The notes beneath the pieces are model-generated. The model had not been told where the DNA came from. It saw only the letters and a program-made list of their open reading frames with translations, and did no database searches. A program made the translations under genes and the position numbers. Below, piece by piece: positions 20,768 through 34,100 of a stretch of DNA of 64,000 bases. Position 1 is the stretch's first letter, and the number at the start of each line of letters is the position of its first letter. Origin of the DNA: Watersipora subatra (Eukaryota; Bryozoa; Gymnolaemata; Cheilostomatida; Watersiporidae); assembly GCF_963576615.1 (NCBI RefSeq), contig NC_088712.1, positions 14,080,541 to 14,144,540 of the forward strand. Reading direction: 5' to 3'.

Positions 20768-21084
20768 GTATAGAATATATCCCAAGGTCTCCTTTTACTC
20801 ATTTAAATGGGTGAAGATTTTGAAATCAAAACTGCTCGGTTTGTATTCCTGATTTGTATTCATCATTCTAAGAACTCTTTTTTTGAAGGAAAGTCAAGCA
20901 GCTACATGTAAGTTTTATGCGCAAGAAGGAAATAACACTGAATTAGCTTTAAATTATTTCTTATAGCACTCAAAAAATCGTTTAAACCTAACTCGGTCAT
21001 ACATGTACAATTCTTACACAAATAGGCTATTTAATTTATACAATAATTTTTTAACGATATTATAAGTGCCATTTACTTATGTTT
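20768..21084. other. No gene recognised
   Basis: Unique AT-rich sequence just outside the Helitron end. Confidence 0.4.
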
Positions 21085-21390
21085 GTTTGTCAAAAACCAT
21101 TCAAGGTTTCAGGTTTAAAAAAAATATTGCATCATACAGGAATCGAACTCATGATATTCGGCTCGAAACATTATTGCACCAAATTAGATTAAACTATTTC
21201 TTGTAGCACATTACACTGACTAGAGTATTTAACCTTTACCATAATTTTCTTTACTATATAATAAGCCTACAACTGCTTGTTCGTCCAAAGCCATTCAAGG
21301 TTTGGAAAAAATATTGCCTCTTATAAGATTCGATCGCCTGATATTCGGCTTGGCACCAGGGCTAATTGTCGGCCTTCTAGCATATCATAA
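21085..21390 (-). mobile_element. Two worn tRNA-derived SINEs in tandem
   Basis: At 21085-21190: ccattcaaggtttcaggtt, attgcatcatacaggaatcg, aactcatgatattcggct. At 21285-21385: ccattcaaggtttgg, ataagattcgatcgcctgat, attcggcttggcacc. Both show the family B-box complement on the minus strand. Confidence 0.5.
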
Positions 21391-22889
21391 TGGTTGGCAC
21401 ATTCTGAATCTGTGCTTCATTGGCACACCTAATGATCTCTGATGGCACACTAGACTGTATGTGCACTAGTTTTGATAAAAATCAGCGTCTGCTGGGGATG
21501 AGAGGCAGGTAGAAGCCTGAGTCTACGATTATGAGAGTGTAGACAATGACGCCATAGCTAGTTAGGCGTGGTGGTGGAAATGCCACGCCTACAATTGATA
21601 ACATATTACTGAGACACTAACTTTCACCCTCCAAAAACTCACTTAAGAGGGAACAAGGGTTACTTAACCACAACAATTCCACTTCTCCGTTCTTTATTTT
21701 GTTGACGACTCCTACATTTTGGAAGTTTTCCTTTCCAAGATATTTAAAAAGATAACTCCAAAATTGTATACCAAATAATTGGTAAAATTGGTTTTTTTAA
21801 CCATAATTAATATTTTAATTATTAACAGAATTTAGACTTCCTTGCTAGTTTAGACTGATATAAAAGTTTTCCAGTCAATATTTTTCTTTTTAGCACTGGT
21901 TCTAAGCTCCAAAAAGTGTAAAAAGAAATTCGGCTCAATGAAAGTGTATGCAAATTTTCTGAATGCACGCCACCACCGGAAGTGAGGCTTTCTATAAATA
22001 GATGTTTACACGAGTGTCTAAACTCTTCTGTGTTCCACTGAAGTAGAAGCTATATTTATAATCCCTGTTCCTCACCTCCAGATTGCTAGCAATGCTCCAA
22101 TCATTATTTACACCTGCTGTTTGCTTGCTGACTCAGCGTAAAAGCTTTAAGCTTTCATCTCAGATGAGCAAATAAATATGTGGGCTGAACAGCAAATGAA
22201 TAGGCGTGGGTGCCTATTCCTAAACCTCTTTGCTTAGCTTATCCAGCATGTGTGATTAAGCTAGGCAAAGAGTCAGAATACACAACTCCAATCCTCAATA
22301 CTAACGAGTACCATTGATATATAATCAAAATCACTAATAACAGTTGACCCGTATTACAGCTGACCCCTGTATTACAGTATCTTTGTCTTACATTTTTTGA
22401 CGATGCTCTCTCTCTCAGTTCAGCATTATTCGTTTGTCGTAAAAGCTTGACCTTGCTTGATTGAAACGATAACTCATTTATTGTGCATTTTAGTGTTTAA
22501 TATAATATTTACTATAAATTTTATGTTACTAAAGTCAATGCACTTTTTTGTTACTAATTTGTAATAGGTACAGTATGCATATAAAATTTTGATGCATTTT
22601 TTATCGGGGGTAGAGATGTGTGCATTAGATATTTACCATGGGTTCTTATTCCCCTCTAACCAACACTTTTGCGTTATGATCCCAACACCAGAAAGAATTA
22701 ATGCCGTATGACGGGGGTCCACTGTAATTGATTTCCATGTAACTAAAGAACCCAACTTACGCACCATATTTACTAGCTGCTATCAGAACTTGTTCAATAA
22801 GTAATGGTTGTGACAGGCAATGGATCAGTTGAAGTACAGTTGCATTTTCTTATGCCTGACAGACTGGCATGCGCTATTCTTTCCTATAT
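21391..22889. other. No gene recognised
   Basis: No exon with convincing splice sites. A possible inverted-repeat pair (agtaatgtg.../...) was not found. 22325-22400 and 22670-22730 mention 'acagttgacccgtattacag' and 'atgacgggggtccactgtaat', a pattern shared by MITE ends, but the pairing is weak. Confidence 0.4.
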
Positions 22890-23060
22890 TCTTTCCAAAG
22901 CCATGCTTGTAAAAAAGGATTGCTTTCAACAGGTTTTGAACTCACAACATTCAGCTCAGTAGGCCAAGAGTTTACTACCTGCACTAATCAACCACTTGGC
23001 TACACCAAGGAATAAATTTGCAGTTAGTTATTAACTTATTACATATGATGATCTGTCACA
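22890..23060 (-). mobile_element. tRNA-derived SINE
   Basis: Contains ccaaagccatgcttg, gattgctttcaacagg, ttttgaactcacaacattcag, ctgcactaatcaaccacttg, gctacaccaaggaataaat and gcagttagttatta in the order typical of the family here, with the B-box complement on the minus strand. Confidence 0.65.
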
Positions 23061-23141
23061 GATCACCAGATTGGCAGGGGCCTGTCTTTACAATAGTGAG
23101 AGCGGTGTTGGTCTGCCCAGACTAAGACTTAGTCAGGCCTA

Positions 23142-23452
23142 AAGCCTGGTTTCCATATTAAATGCTAGCCCCTATCCGTAATCTCGCGCAGCAAAACACT
23201 TGCGACGTTAGATGTACTGGTGATCACATAACAATTGCCACTAGCCATGCCCTTTCGAAAGTGGTGACCTTCACCTGTACAGGGCACTTTGGAAAAGTTT
23301 TGCCTGTGGCTCTTCGCGAAAGTTGAACAGCGCTGAGCTCTTGCGTTGATCACCTGCAACTACCAGCGGTAGTCGGCATGTAGGTCCACATTTCACCGCT
23401 GATAGCCCTGCAGTGTTGTCACTGGTATGTGTATGGGAACCAGGCTTGGGGT
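23142..23452. mobile_element. TIR MITE ('aagcctggtttccatatta')
   Basis: Left end aagcctggtttccatatta pairs with right end tatgggaaccaggctt. Inner sequence is unusually rich in CG and shared with 9397-9735. About 310 bp, no coding capacity; the minus-strand frame at 23165 is within it. Confidence 0.7.
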
Positions 23453-23735
23453 TAGAAATAAGAGATCACAGGGTGGGAGGCTTGGACTCATGACATTTAG
23501 GTTAGCCGCTCAACACTCTAATAATATGTTCTAATAGCCAATAAGAATGAAGAATGTGTCTGCATGCGTCCATTGACAGCGTAGATCGGTTGATGTGGTC
23601 AGTTATGAAGCAAATTTGTAGCCACAAAAATCAGCATAAAACAGATAACATATTATCAACTGAAGTACAGGCAGCTTATAGAAACCAACACATGAAAGTC
23701 AGTCACATTAGTTGGCTGAATAACTATAATTTTTA

Positions 23736-23870
23736 CTATAATAAGACCCATGGCTACCTGAAGCCAGCAATGATTGCAAGTTGAAAAAAAGGATCACATC
23801 GGACAAGATTCGAACTCTTCACAATGTGTGTCTGTCATGCTTTATATACAGGCTTTTGTCTAGAAACTTT
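23736..23870 (-). mobile_element. Partial tRNA-derived SINE
   Basis: Contains actataataagacccatggc, ggatcacatcggacaag and attcgaactcttcac (B-box complement). Confidence 0.5.
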
Positions 23871-25500
23871 TTTTACAAATATGATGCAACAATACCTATG
23901 AATGTGAGTTTCCACAGTTTTGGAAACTTCACGTCTTAAAGAATTTCAAGGTTACGATGGCTATTTGTTTAAAAATTCCTAGGTGTTTATCAATCAGAAA
24001 AACAAGTTAGGTCTACATTATATGAAAAATGTCACACAATCAAAATTTATTTAAGGATTTATTTTGATAGCTTGGTCACATGCACAACAAATATTACATT
24101 AAATAAGTTTCAATTTAGTTAAAGGATAACTAAAAATTTAAACAAAGTTAAGGTATGTTATTTAAATAAAACATTGCTGTATTGAGGCTGACAGAAAATA
24201 GACAAGTCCCTGACAACATTGAACAAATTGACAAAGCGCTACAATAACCAAGTCATTGTACGCAAGTTATTAAAGCGTAATAGGGCAATATGATCGCTCA
24301 AACTGAAGTAAAATGCTATTCCTACCACATGCTACCACATGCCATCACATGACAGGCGGTGAGGAATAGTAATATGTCATGGTTTAGTAACAAATAAGGA
24401 ACTATCCATCTTTGTCAAATTTGAAGTTTGGACTTTGAAGACAAGTTTAAAATTTAAAGACACGTTTGAAATTTGAAGACAAGTTCGAATTGTAAGTACT
24501 AAATAATTGAATACTCTTTTATCAGAAATCTTGAAACTATATATCACTATGACATAGTTCTCAATATTGTCCTATAATAGTATTTTATATGTAAACTATA
24601 AGCTAACTGTAGAATGCAAACAAATCATTGTACGGTCAAAGTTTAAAATACAAAATTAATTCACAGAATTCTTGTCTCATGGCAAAGGTGTGTAGTGGTT
24701 TGGCTGTATTTAACTTTGCTTCCACTAGCTGCATGTTTTTACTGCAGTTTTTTTGTGAAATGCATTTTAAAATGTATGCGTGAATGTCACAGCGTTTTTC
24801 ATTTATTTTTCGATTTTATTGTCAAAAGCGCTGAGTCATCCAATCTTTCTTATGACCTCTCTTTACCAATTTATCCCATGAAAGCTTTTCCATATTGGGA
24901 GTCACCTGCCTCTAGTAGTCGCAACTATGTATAAATTTATGCTGTATTAGCTGCTACAACAAATATTGACAGTTGGATATCAGCTTACCTGTTGAAACCT
25001 TTAATAGTTATTTGTAGAGCAAGGAGAGCTTTGCGTTCATTGATTTTTCACTGTGTAGTTAAAAATATGGTGATGCAAAGTATTGGCTTGATTGGCTTCG
25101 ACTATACATTTCATTTAGTTCGAAAATTTTGAATCTAAGATAACTAAATATCTACAATTGTCTTAAGGTAAGTGTTCAATTTTTTAGCTAAATATTTACA
25201 ATTTAGTAACTAGAAATGTACTAGAAGTAGAATTCTTTAATTAGGTTATATTTGTTGTCAAGAAGAACCAATATCATATCATGCAAATTTAAAAATTAAT
25301 CATTGTATTTCTTAATGAAACACAAAAACAAATGTTGTCAAGCTCTAGCATTGAGTATAGTTTTGGAAAATGTTTGTAGATTGTGACAAACTCATAGCCT
25401 CATCTTACATGCCCTGTATAGTTACATAAACTTTTTAATTCAAAAACTATTGAAATATTTGTGCCTCGGTGTATGAAGCATACTAAATTCCGTCCATCTA
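23871..25500. other. No gene recognised
   Basis: AT-rich unique sequence. Short direct repeats 'gacaagtttaaaatttaaag' / 'gacacgtttgaaatttgaag' lie at 24440-24495. The 79-residue frame at 24695 has no recognised domain. Confidence 0.4.
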
Positions 25501-25504
25501 GCTG

Positions 25505-25590
25505 GGAGCAGTTGTAGTGTAGTGGTTATCACTACTGATTATTGCGCAAGAAGGAAGTGGTTCAAACCCCAGCGCAGGATAGTGCAAAAT
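25505..25590 (+). mobile_element. tRNA-derived SINE head
   Basis: A-box-like tagtgtagtggttatcac and B-box-like gtggttcaaaccccagc about 45 bp apart. No clean cloverleaf could be drawn, so it is a SINE or tRNA pseudogene rather than a tRNA gene. Confidence 0.5.
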
Positions 25591-25734
25591 GTGTCTGTTC
25601 CTAAAGCGCTTCATTATAAACCGGCAAAAGTTGCTCTATCTCAGAGCAGTAACAACACACTCATATCTCATACCTTAGTAATTATATAATAATTTGTGTA
25701 TACTATTCCGTTAAACTGCAGCAATTACTGTTTT

Positions 25735-25890
25735 AATATTAACTTATATATAAGTTATATATAAGATATATATACATATAATAAGTATAAATCTTATATA
25801 TTTAATATAATATCTTATATTTTATATATAAGATATACTTATATATAAAATATAACAATATATTTTAACTTTGTACATATATACATATGT
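25735..25890. repeat. Palindromic ATAT array
   Basis: Tandem and inverted 'ttatatataagatatac' words. Confidence 0.7.
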
Positions 25891-28045
25891 ACAAAGTTCT
25901 CAAATATCTCAAAGTCTGTGTGTATATTGGTCATGTGTGTAGTTTCAGTTATAGCTATTAAAATCTTGGAAAAAGGAATCCGTATCTCAGAAGATTTGAT
26001 CTCGGATCCTCCGGTTCGCGAGTCTGAAGCCAGTGGGACAGTGGAAAGTCAGTGCTTCAAGTCATTCATATCACCATTCATATGAAATTTGGGTCTCCTT
26101 ACTTCACTAACATAATATTTTAATTTATTTATATATTAGTATTTATAATTTATATCTAATAATATATTAATTTAATTAGCATTATATATCAAACCCATAG
26201 TAGATCCTCCTCCCAATGTATGCAATATGTTGATTGTGACTAATTTGTCTGCCCACTCGGTCTCAAGTTTGAGCAGCAATCACATCTTGCACTTGTGTTG
26301 TAATTGCATCAATGCCAACTCAATGCTTGATACAGTGATGGGTTTTCGTGAAAAGGTGCTGTGGATACATGTATAGTAAAACCAAAAAGTTCCTACTGCA
26401 TGTAGCATTGCAAAATGCATGCTAGCAGCTCTCTCACTGCATCTAGCGTTAGGCAATATTACTACTAACGCAATACTGCAATATGCACTACTATAATAAT
26501 GCAGTAGGCAATACTGCACTAATACTACTTTAGGAAATAGCTGTACTGCATGTATAATGCATACTGAACAGTAGTAAAAGCTGGAAATGCAATTGCTTTA
26601 GTGCACGGCTGTGAAATGTTTACCACTGCACTGCTGCTGCAACTACATAGATATCCAGGCAAGTATTAAATGCAATTGCAATGCATTTAATATCTGGGCA
26701 TTGGTGAGATCTTATCAATGGTTTTTTATTGTTTTCCAAAGCTAGTTTTTCTTCATAAGCAAGCTCATTCATCTGAAAAAGTTTAAAAAGGGAAAAATGA
26801 ACAATTCAGAATCCAAAAACAGCCCTACAATGTTATTACTTTGGTAATTTGTCAAAAACACCTGCAACATTTTCTTCATAAACAAATCTCATTTGCTTGA
26901 CTCTGTTTTATGAAAAAGTTAAAATAGGAAAAAGTGAACAATCAATAATTCCTGCAATTCTCTGCAAATATTGCTAATTTCTTCAAAAGAGTCTGAACCC
27001 TTTAAACAAATTACATGATAATCCAGAATTTTAGGCTGTATCCCTGTCCACGAAAAGGAATCTTATGGTGTAATAACTGCAACATCATAGAATATATTGG
27101 AATAAAGGCAAACAAAGCATTTGTGAAACAAAACATTTTATAATACTAAAAGATAACGATGTATTTTACATTCATAGTGTACCTGCTCAGCCTGTCAAAA
27201 ACAGATTATCGCTGGCACATGCCAGGATCATTCCATCAAATGCTTTTATCTCACATGTCATGCTGAATGGCCCGTCTGCAAGCATTTTGCTTTGTGGACA
27301 AAAACAGAAATGATAATAGCATCGCCTCTCGGAAAAAACCTTTCAAATACTCCTATAAATATTCTTGTCAAAAATTTCTTTTTAGTTCTAATAAAATAAA
27401 TATTTTATTAAAGTATATTTATCTTAATTTATATTTATTTCAGAAAAAATAACCTATCAGCAGTTGGCACACTTGGCTTGTTAGCTTCTTTAAAAATTGT
27501 TCACTCAAAGTCTTTTGAGTTTAACCTAATATTTAAGAAACAAAAAAATTCAAAATTATTCCACCAATTGGAATATTTATTTTAACAAATTTATTTCAAT
27601 TGATTAATAACCATTTTAAATGTTTTAATGTTGATTAATGTTTAAAGTTGTAGAAATTAAAATATATAGTTAGATAAAAACATTATTATCATCAGTCAAT
27701 GCTGATGAGAGCAAATTAGACTATGAGACAGAAAATAATAGAAAATAGGAAATAGTAAAATTAAATTGTGTGTACTGGAAAAAAACTCTTTTTGCATAAC
27801 TCTGTTCTTTAATGTAAATTGGCAAGGTGTTGATGCCTGGTATCAGGTGCAGTGGTTCTTTGTTGAAGTAGAATAAAATAAAGACTAGGTCATTATGTGC
27901 TATTATAGCATTCCTACTTTGTAGGATTTGGCTGCTGCCTGATCTAATTTGTACATATTCTTTAAAGCCAACTCATCAAACGCTATTAAATTAGTGTGAG
28001 CGCAGATGCATAAATATCTGCAGGACATATTATATAAAAGAAAAA
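25891..28045. other. Region upstream of the sulfotransferase gene, no gene recognised
   Basis: 26380-26700 is enriched in ctgca/tgcaat words (actgcatgtagcattgc, aatgcaattgcaatgcattt) with a short palindrome 'tattaaatgcaattgcaatgcatttaata' (read at 26664-26692 in two halves). No promoter could be fixed; tatataaaag at 28031 is a TATA-like word only 15 bp before the start codon. Confidence 0.4.
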
Positions 28046-28165
28046 ATGAAAAAGATTTGTCCGACACTGTCACGTCACCCGGCCAGATGGCTGTCTTTGC
28101 TGACTTACATCGCTATCATGCTTTACTGCTTGGTTCAGCTTCATCAAAGAACAGCAGCATATAAG
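28046..28165 (+). CDS. Gal3ST-like gene, exon 1 (membrane anchor)
   Basis: ATG in context aaaaaATGaa, 40 codons, donor GTGGGT, phase 0. Residues 15-32 (WLSLLTYIAIMLYCLVQL) form one hydrophobic helix preceded by Arg/Lys and followed by HQR, the layout of a type II Golgi anchor. Confidence 0.8.
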
Positions 28166-31100
28166 GTGGGTACAAAAATATGTTTTATTTGACAAGGAAA
28201 TGCTCATGATGTAACCATAGGGTTTGGGTAAACTTTCGCAAAGTAAGTTTTATAACTAAAACGCTAAAATTTCTCTGTAATGCGTCAAACTTTAAAAACT
28301 TTTTAAAACATTGAGTTTAAAGTTTTATCACTTTACCAATATATTTCTCAGCCTTCCCAATACCATAGCCATCTTTTGCTTAAATGAGAAACTTGCGAAT
28401 CAGATACAAAAGCAAAGAACCTTCTGTAAAGGCAACAAGTTTTGAACAATTGAATAAAGCTGCAATATTCCAAAGGACAATAAGGCTAAAAAGCTTTCAA
28501 AAAAGTTTGAAAATTTAGTTGATTGAATGTAGTGTAACAAAGTTTTAAAATGAGAGCTAATATCCTGATTTAAAGTTGCAGCAAATTTAGATTCGTCTCC
28601 TTTGAGTTGCCTAGATTTTATATTTATAATGTACACTTATATCTAAAGTATATATCTTATATCTATATATGTAAATCTCATTCATCAAGTACACATACTG
28701 TAGATATTAGAAATATGAAAGCAACTTGAAATGTATAGGCATACATGTACTGTTACCATATAGTATACTAGTACCAGTACTACTAGTACTAGTAGTAGTA
28801 GGAGTACTGGTACTAGTAGTACTAGTACTACTAGGTACTAGTACTACTACTAGTACTAGTACTACTAGTACTGGTACTAGCAGTACTAGTACTAGTAGTA
28901 CTTGTAGTACTAGTACTAGTACTATGCTTGCCCAACTGTTATTACTAGCCTAGTGCTATTGCCATTGCTCACCCTTGTAATATCATTACATTCAACTTTG
29001 TGTAGTAGGAGCACATCACTACTTACTATAGAGTGCTAGTGATTCAAAAAGCCTAGTCATCATATTAAACAACATCTTCTATCTCAACCTCTCTTCACGT
29101 TATTGAAGATTCGCTCTTCTGTAGTTGGCTTCTGAAAGAGAGTACACAACTCCAACAATAAATGAAGTGTCAAAAAGAAACTCATCGGTCAAGAGTCATT
29201 CTCAATCATATCAACTCAATCCTCAACAAAGACAAGAACATTTTGTTTATGTGAAGATTGAGAAAACTGGAAGTTCCACTTTCTCAAATATCTTTTCCTC
29301 TTTCGGATTTCGACATGGTCTCAATATGATGATGTCAACAAACAAAGGTGAGCAGATTGTCTAATCAATTTCTTTTAAAAACAAAGAGAAATGTCTCAAC
29401 CAGAACAACACGAAGACGCATAACTTAGGCTTAATTTTAATTATTTTATTACAACCTGTTAGTCACCATGAAACCTATTGTTGTACCTTGCTCAGTTTCA
29501 AGATCATCTTATTGGTTGAGTGGTTACATCGAGCATGATCCTTAAATTTACTTGCCCCTGACAAAACTTGGAGTGAAGAAAAAAAAATTGGAGAAAAGAA
29601 AGGAGAGAGAAGAAAGGGAAGAGGGAGAAGAAAAAAGGAAAATAGGGTTTGATGGAGTGGGGCAGTTGGAGAGATATTGATAGATAGGACTCTCCTCCAC
29701 CCTACTTGGTGTAGAACAGAGAGCAGCCATAGCCTAGTTGCAAACATTAGGTTAGGGTTCCACAGCCAATAAAGGCAGTTGATGGTAATGAGAATGAAAT
29801 CCAAACTTGGCATGTCTCCAGTTTTAGTAGTTGCTATCCTGCTGGACTTGGACATGTCCAGCATATAGCTATTGTTTGTGTAACAATGAACAAACAATAG
29901 CCATCGTTACACAGCAGCTGCTTGTGTAACGACGCTCTTAAAAACACGCACAGCCGCTGCTTGCAGTAAGTTAAGTGGAAATCATATTTGATCTTTGAGG
30001 AATTTACTCAGACACGAAGTAAAGGATTTTCAGCAGCAGCAGCTGCCTTTCTGTACTCGCTCATCTCACACCCAAATCAGATAGCTTCTTCTCCTTACCC
30101 CTTAAATCCTTCACCTCAATCTACTCAACTAAATGCGCTTCATTGTTCCTAACCCAAAGCTTATCATCGTGGTACACCAAAACCTCTCTCCTGATTGGTC
30201 TCGACGGTCATTTTGGAACCATCGAGTTTTTTACGCCATCAAGCCGTTAGCACATGCGCTCATTCACGTAAAAGCCGCCATATTTGTTGAAAATGATTGT
30301 TTTTCTCTTATTTAATAGTATTTTTTGCTGTTGTTTTGATTCTATAACAAAAAAATCGCAAACAAAAGCATCGTTTTCAAAAGTTCATTGCAGAAGCCTC
30401 GATTTTTTAACGATAAAAGCTGTCTATAAAGATGGCCAACAACGATAGAATGACGTCACAAAAAATGAAGGATTATTGACTCGCGTTTCCTGTTTCTTCA
30501 ATCTGTTTCTCAAAAGGTGGATGTTAATTTTTGCTATAATAAGAGTCTTGCCCATCTGTCGAAAGCAAATCTAAAGGCGTTACAAAAAAATAATACACAG
30601 CATGGGAATTGAACCTAACTATTACACTTCCCAGCCCAGCGCACAACCAACTGCACCATTGGACTACGACTACTACCATGGAATAATTGTAGAGATACTT
30701 ATTACATAAAATGATCTCTCATGGTGCGCAAAGCTGCCAGATAATAATCCATTCCTCTGTTCACAGCAAAGGTTAGATGTTCGAAAAAGATTACTTCGTA
30801 TGTAACGGACTTCGCCACCAAACACGCTACCATCTGCATCGATCATTCGACTTCCGTGTTCTAGAATTATTATGTGTAAACTTGTTTTCTATACCTTATT
30901 ACCACATCTGATGATCTCTTACAGCCTGATCTCTATTAAATATACTATAGTCCTTCCTATGATAAGAGCCATGTCTGTCGAAAGCTGAAGTCCAATGTTA
31001 GCAATAACTTTTACATCGTATGAGATTTGAACTCTCGAATTCAAACAGAATACACCAACACTTTAGCACCTGCACCAATCAATCATCTTGTTACATTTTG

Positions 31101-34100
31101 GAATGCTTGTGCAGTTAGTTATTACACCTGACAATCTTCTATTTCTTCAGTTAAGGTACTAATTATCATATTATAACTACTGAACTAACTTGACTGCCTA
31201 GGGACTAGGTAAAATATTATAATAACGAGACAAATTATAAAAATAAGCAATAAAACAGCTAAACATTCTTTAAAAAGTTCAACATTGAAGATTAAATCTT
31301 AATTGAATTTCAAATATTTGTATTTAGCTCTCTTCATTACCATTTTTTATGTATGATAAGATCAAAAAATTGACATCCTAAAGATAATTTGATGTCATTT
31401 TATATTGATGAATTCAAAATTATTCACATCGGGCATCGCATGTAAGATCTTAATGTTTGTGTGGATAGCCCGAGATCGGATGTTTGAGTCCGCACAACAA
31501 CGGGAAGTAATGTCCAACCCTGAAGCTTAATTGCTTAACAAAGAACCACATTCAGCTGCTACAACTACTGATATGAAACAGCTGAACCGTAGCACACGCT
31601 TTGTCAATACTGGTTGATTAATCATCCCCGCGTTCAGTCGTAGATTCCCACCCACCTTAATGCTTACTCATGTCTGCTTAATATGGTACCTTGTCATGCT
31701 TTCTCTTCTGGAACATTCCGTGGGTTGTTTCCCCATAACACATATTTTACAGCTTACAGCATAGTACTTACTATTTCACTGGTTGTGTAGATGGTTAACA
31801 AGACCCACACTGCTTCTGTAAATGACCTTGAGTAATGACTCAAAGGTCAAGCCGAGACTTTGGTTATCGCTTCTCGGCCTATTGGCTAAGATCAAAGTGT
31901 AGTATCTGTTCTAATCAGTTTAATATCTGATTCGTGGCACATTGTGTCACTACGATATTAATCTGATTTTTGGAACTAGACGAAGCGCAGAAGCTTGCTT
32001 CGGCTTTGTCACGGGTTGTCCTGGTATTGCAGTACCTCCAGGTACGGCCCACCTCCCTTTCTGGGGAGAAAACTCAATAAATAAAAATCTTCAATGGTCT
32101 CTTTTGAATTCCAGAAATTGGCTGGTTTCTAAATGCTTACAACATCCATTCTTTCGCAATTTTAAACTATTGATTGAAACAGGGTTATCGCTGTAAGATC
32201 GGGGTCGTAAGTCGGTCGAAGCGGGTGCTTCTTAATTATTTTCTGTCATGCTGCCCACACCAATTTAAAAGAATTAGAAGAATTCTTATAAATTAACCTA
32301 CACAGAACTTTAGTGAATTTCATTAGAGAGTGTTGGTATTTTCTTATTATTTGTGATTATTTTCGATGTTTGAGTTGATCTGACTGCCAGGATGTTTCGA
32401 AATTAAAATTGCTAAAACTTGAAAGTGTAATTATGATGTCTATAGCTGCAAAGAGATGGACAGAATAGAGTCACCTCGTGCTGCAACTGGAACGCAACAT
32501 TCCACTATCAACTATTGCGACAACAACAACTAATGAAATCACGTCGCACGTATTTTTCTTCTGAACGTCTGAACTGCATGCAAGTTTTGTCAATTTTAAT
32601 CTTGAAATATCCTGGCAGCCAGATCACCTCAAACATAAAAAACAGTAGCAAATGCTAAAAAATATCCATACCTTTCGATAAAAGCTACTAAACGTTTGTG
32701 TGATTTAATATTTATGATTTTTGAAAAGAATCTTATCAAAAATGCAATTGCATCAAACTAACAGCAGTGCTTTGGAAGCCAACTCAAAAAAACTAAAATA
32801 TGTTGCGGAACACAGCAATTCTTGAGAATCAAAATTCAAAAGATTTGTATTTGTCTTCCTTGAAAATTGAATTTTGAGTTCTTTCTCAATCTTATGACAA
32901 TATATATATTTACCAGGTGTTGTGTTATATAAACTACTTTAGAGTTTGAGCTAATACATGTACATGTATATGGTATAGTGCCCAACTCTTTTCTATATAT
33001 TCATGTATCTAACACTCATTTTTGTTTGACAAATCATTATAGCTACTCTCCAAGATTTTAGTTGCTAAAACCTTTCAGTGTTTTAATTTAATTTCCAGTT
33101 TTTTAATTTATGCCCACTAAATGACTCATATTTATGGAGTCTTTAATATCTGCCAAATCAGCCGTATCGGCAGGCTTCTGCTAATAAAACACGCATCTGA
33201 TGGCTTTATCGTATACAAGAAAACCCCAATTTTAGAAGTGGAGAATCGGTAGTAGAGTCAGTCAAAGGTTGAGATGTGTTACATATACAATTATACGGTT
33301 GTACCCTATTTGTTTTATATCATTAATAAAATAACTTGTGCAAGTGTACAGTTGAATAGATGAAGTCAAGCAATGTTGCCTTCAATCTATATCTATAAAA
33401 TCAAGTGTTTGTATGTCGTTCGTATGTCCTGCTGATAGCGTTTGTTTAAAATATGCATGCTTACAGTCCTGTGCTTCGTGAGAGATCAAGACGTGTAACA
33501 ATTGTGTGCACATTTATTCTCTAACACGGCAGGTTGACTCCATGGTTTAGTGGTAGGGTGTTTAGCTTTACATCCTTGTGTCCAGATGAATGGGTTCAAT
33601 ACCTGGAAAGTGCAATCTTTTTTCCTAACGCTCTTGATTAGCTTCAGGCAGGCGCGTCCTTTATTACAGTAAAGATTAAAACATTAGCTTAAGTTCCTAT
33701 AGCTTAATTTAGTCAAATTCATCGTTTAAAAAATTTAGCCAGAGGCAACTACATACCTGTCACTGTTTATAAGCTATTTTAAGTCTTGAGCAAATGTGTA
33801 GCATAAAAACTACAAATTTTTTTCGATAATCTATTTAAACTAAGCCTTGAGCTTTCAAATATTTAAATTATGAAATGGCCGGACACTCAGAGATATAAAA
33901 AATAGCTGGATTTAAAATTTATAATGGTAAATGTTGTATATGTTGATTAAAAATATTTTTTCTATGCAAAAACATTTTGTATTAGCTGTGCAACGCTGAG
34001 CATTCCCTAGTACGAATATGGAAACAAGCACCAGTACTCTTTTACTATAATATTTATTATCAGATTTTTCAATAACAAACTTTTAAGACTTGTTGTCACC

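Noticed and set aside
29475-29897. 140-residue minus-strand frame
   Set aside because: It crosses a purine-rich run, has no recognised domain and lies in an intron on the opposite strand.
31942-32196. 84-residue frame MCHYDINLIFGTRRSAEACF and its copy at 51730-52002 (-)
   Set aside because: Both frames lie over the U2 snRNA genes and flank; the identity is due to the RNA gene duplication.
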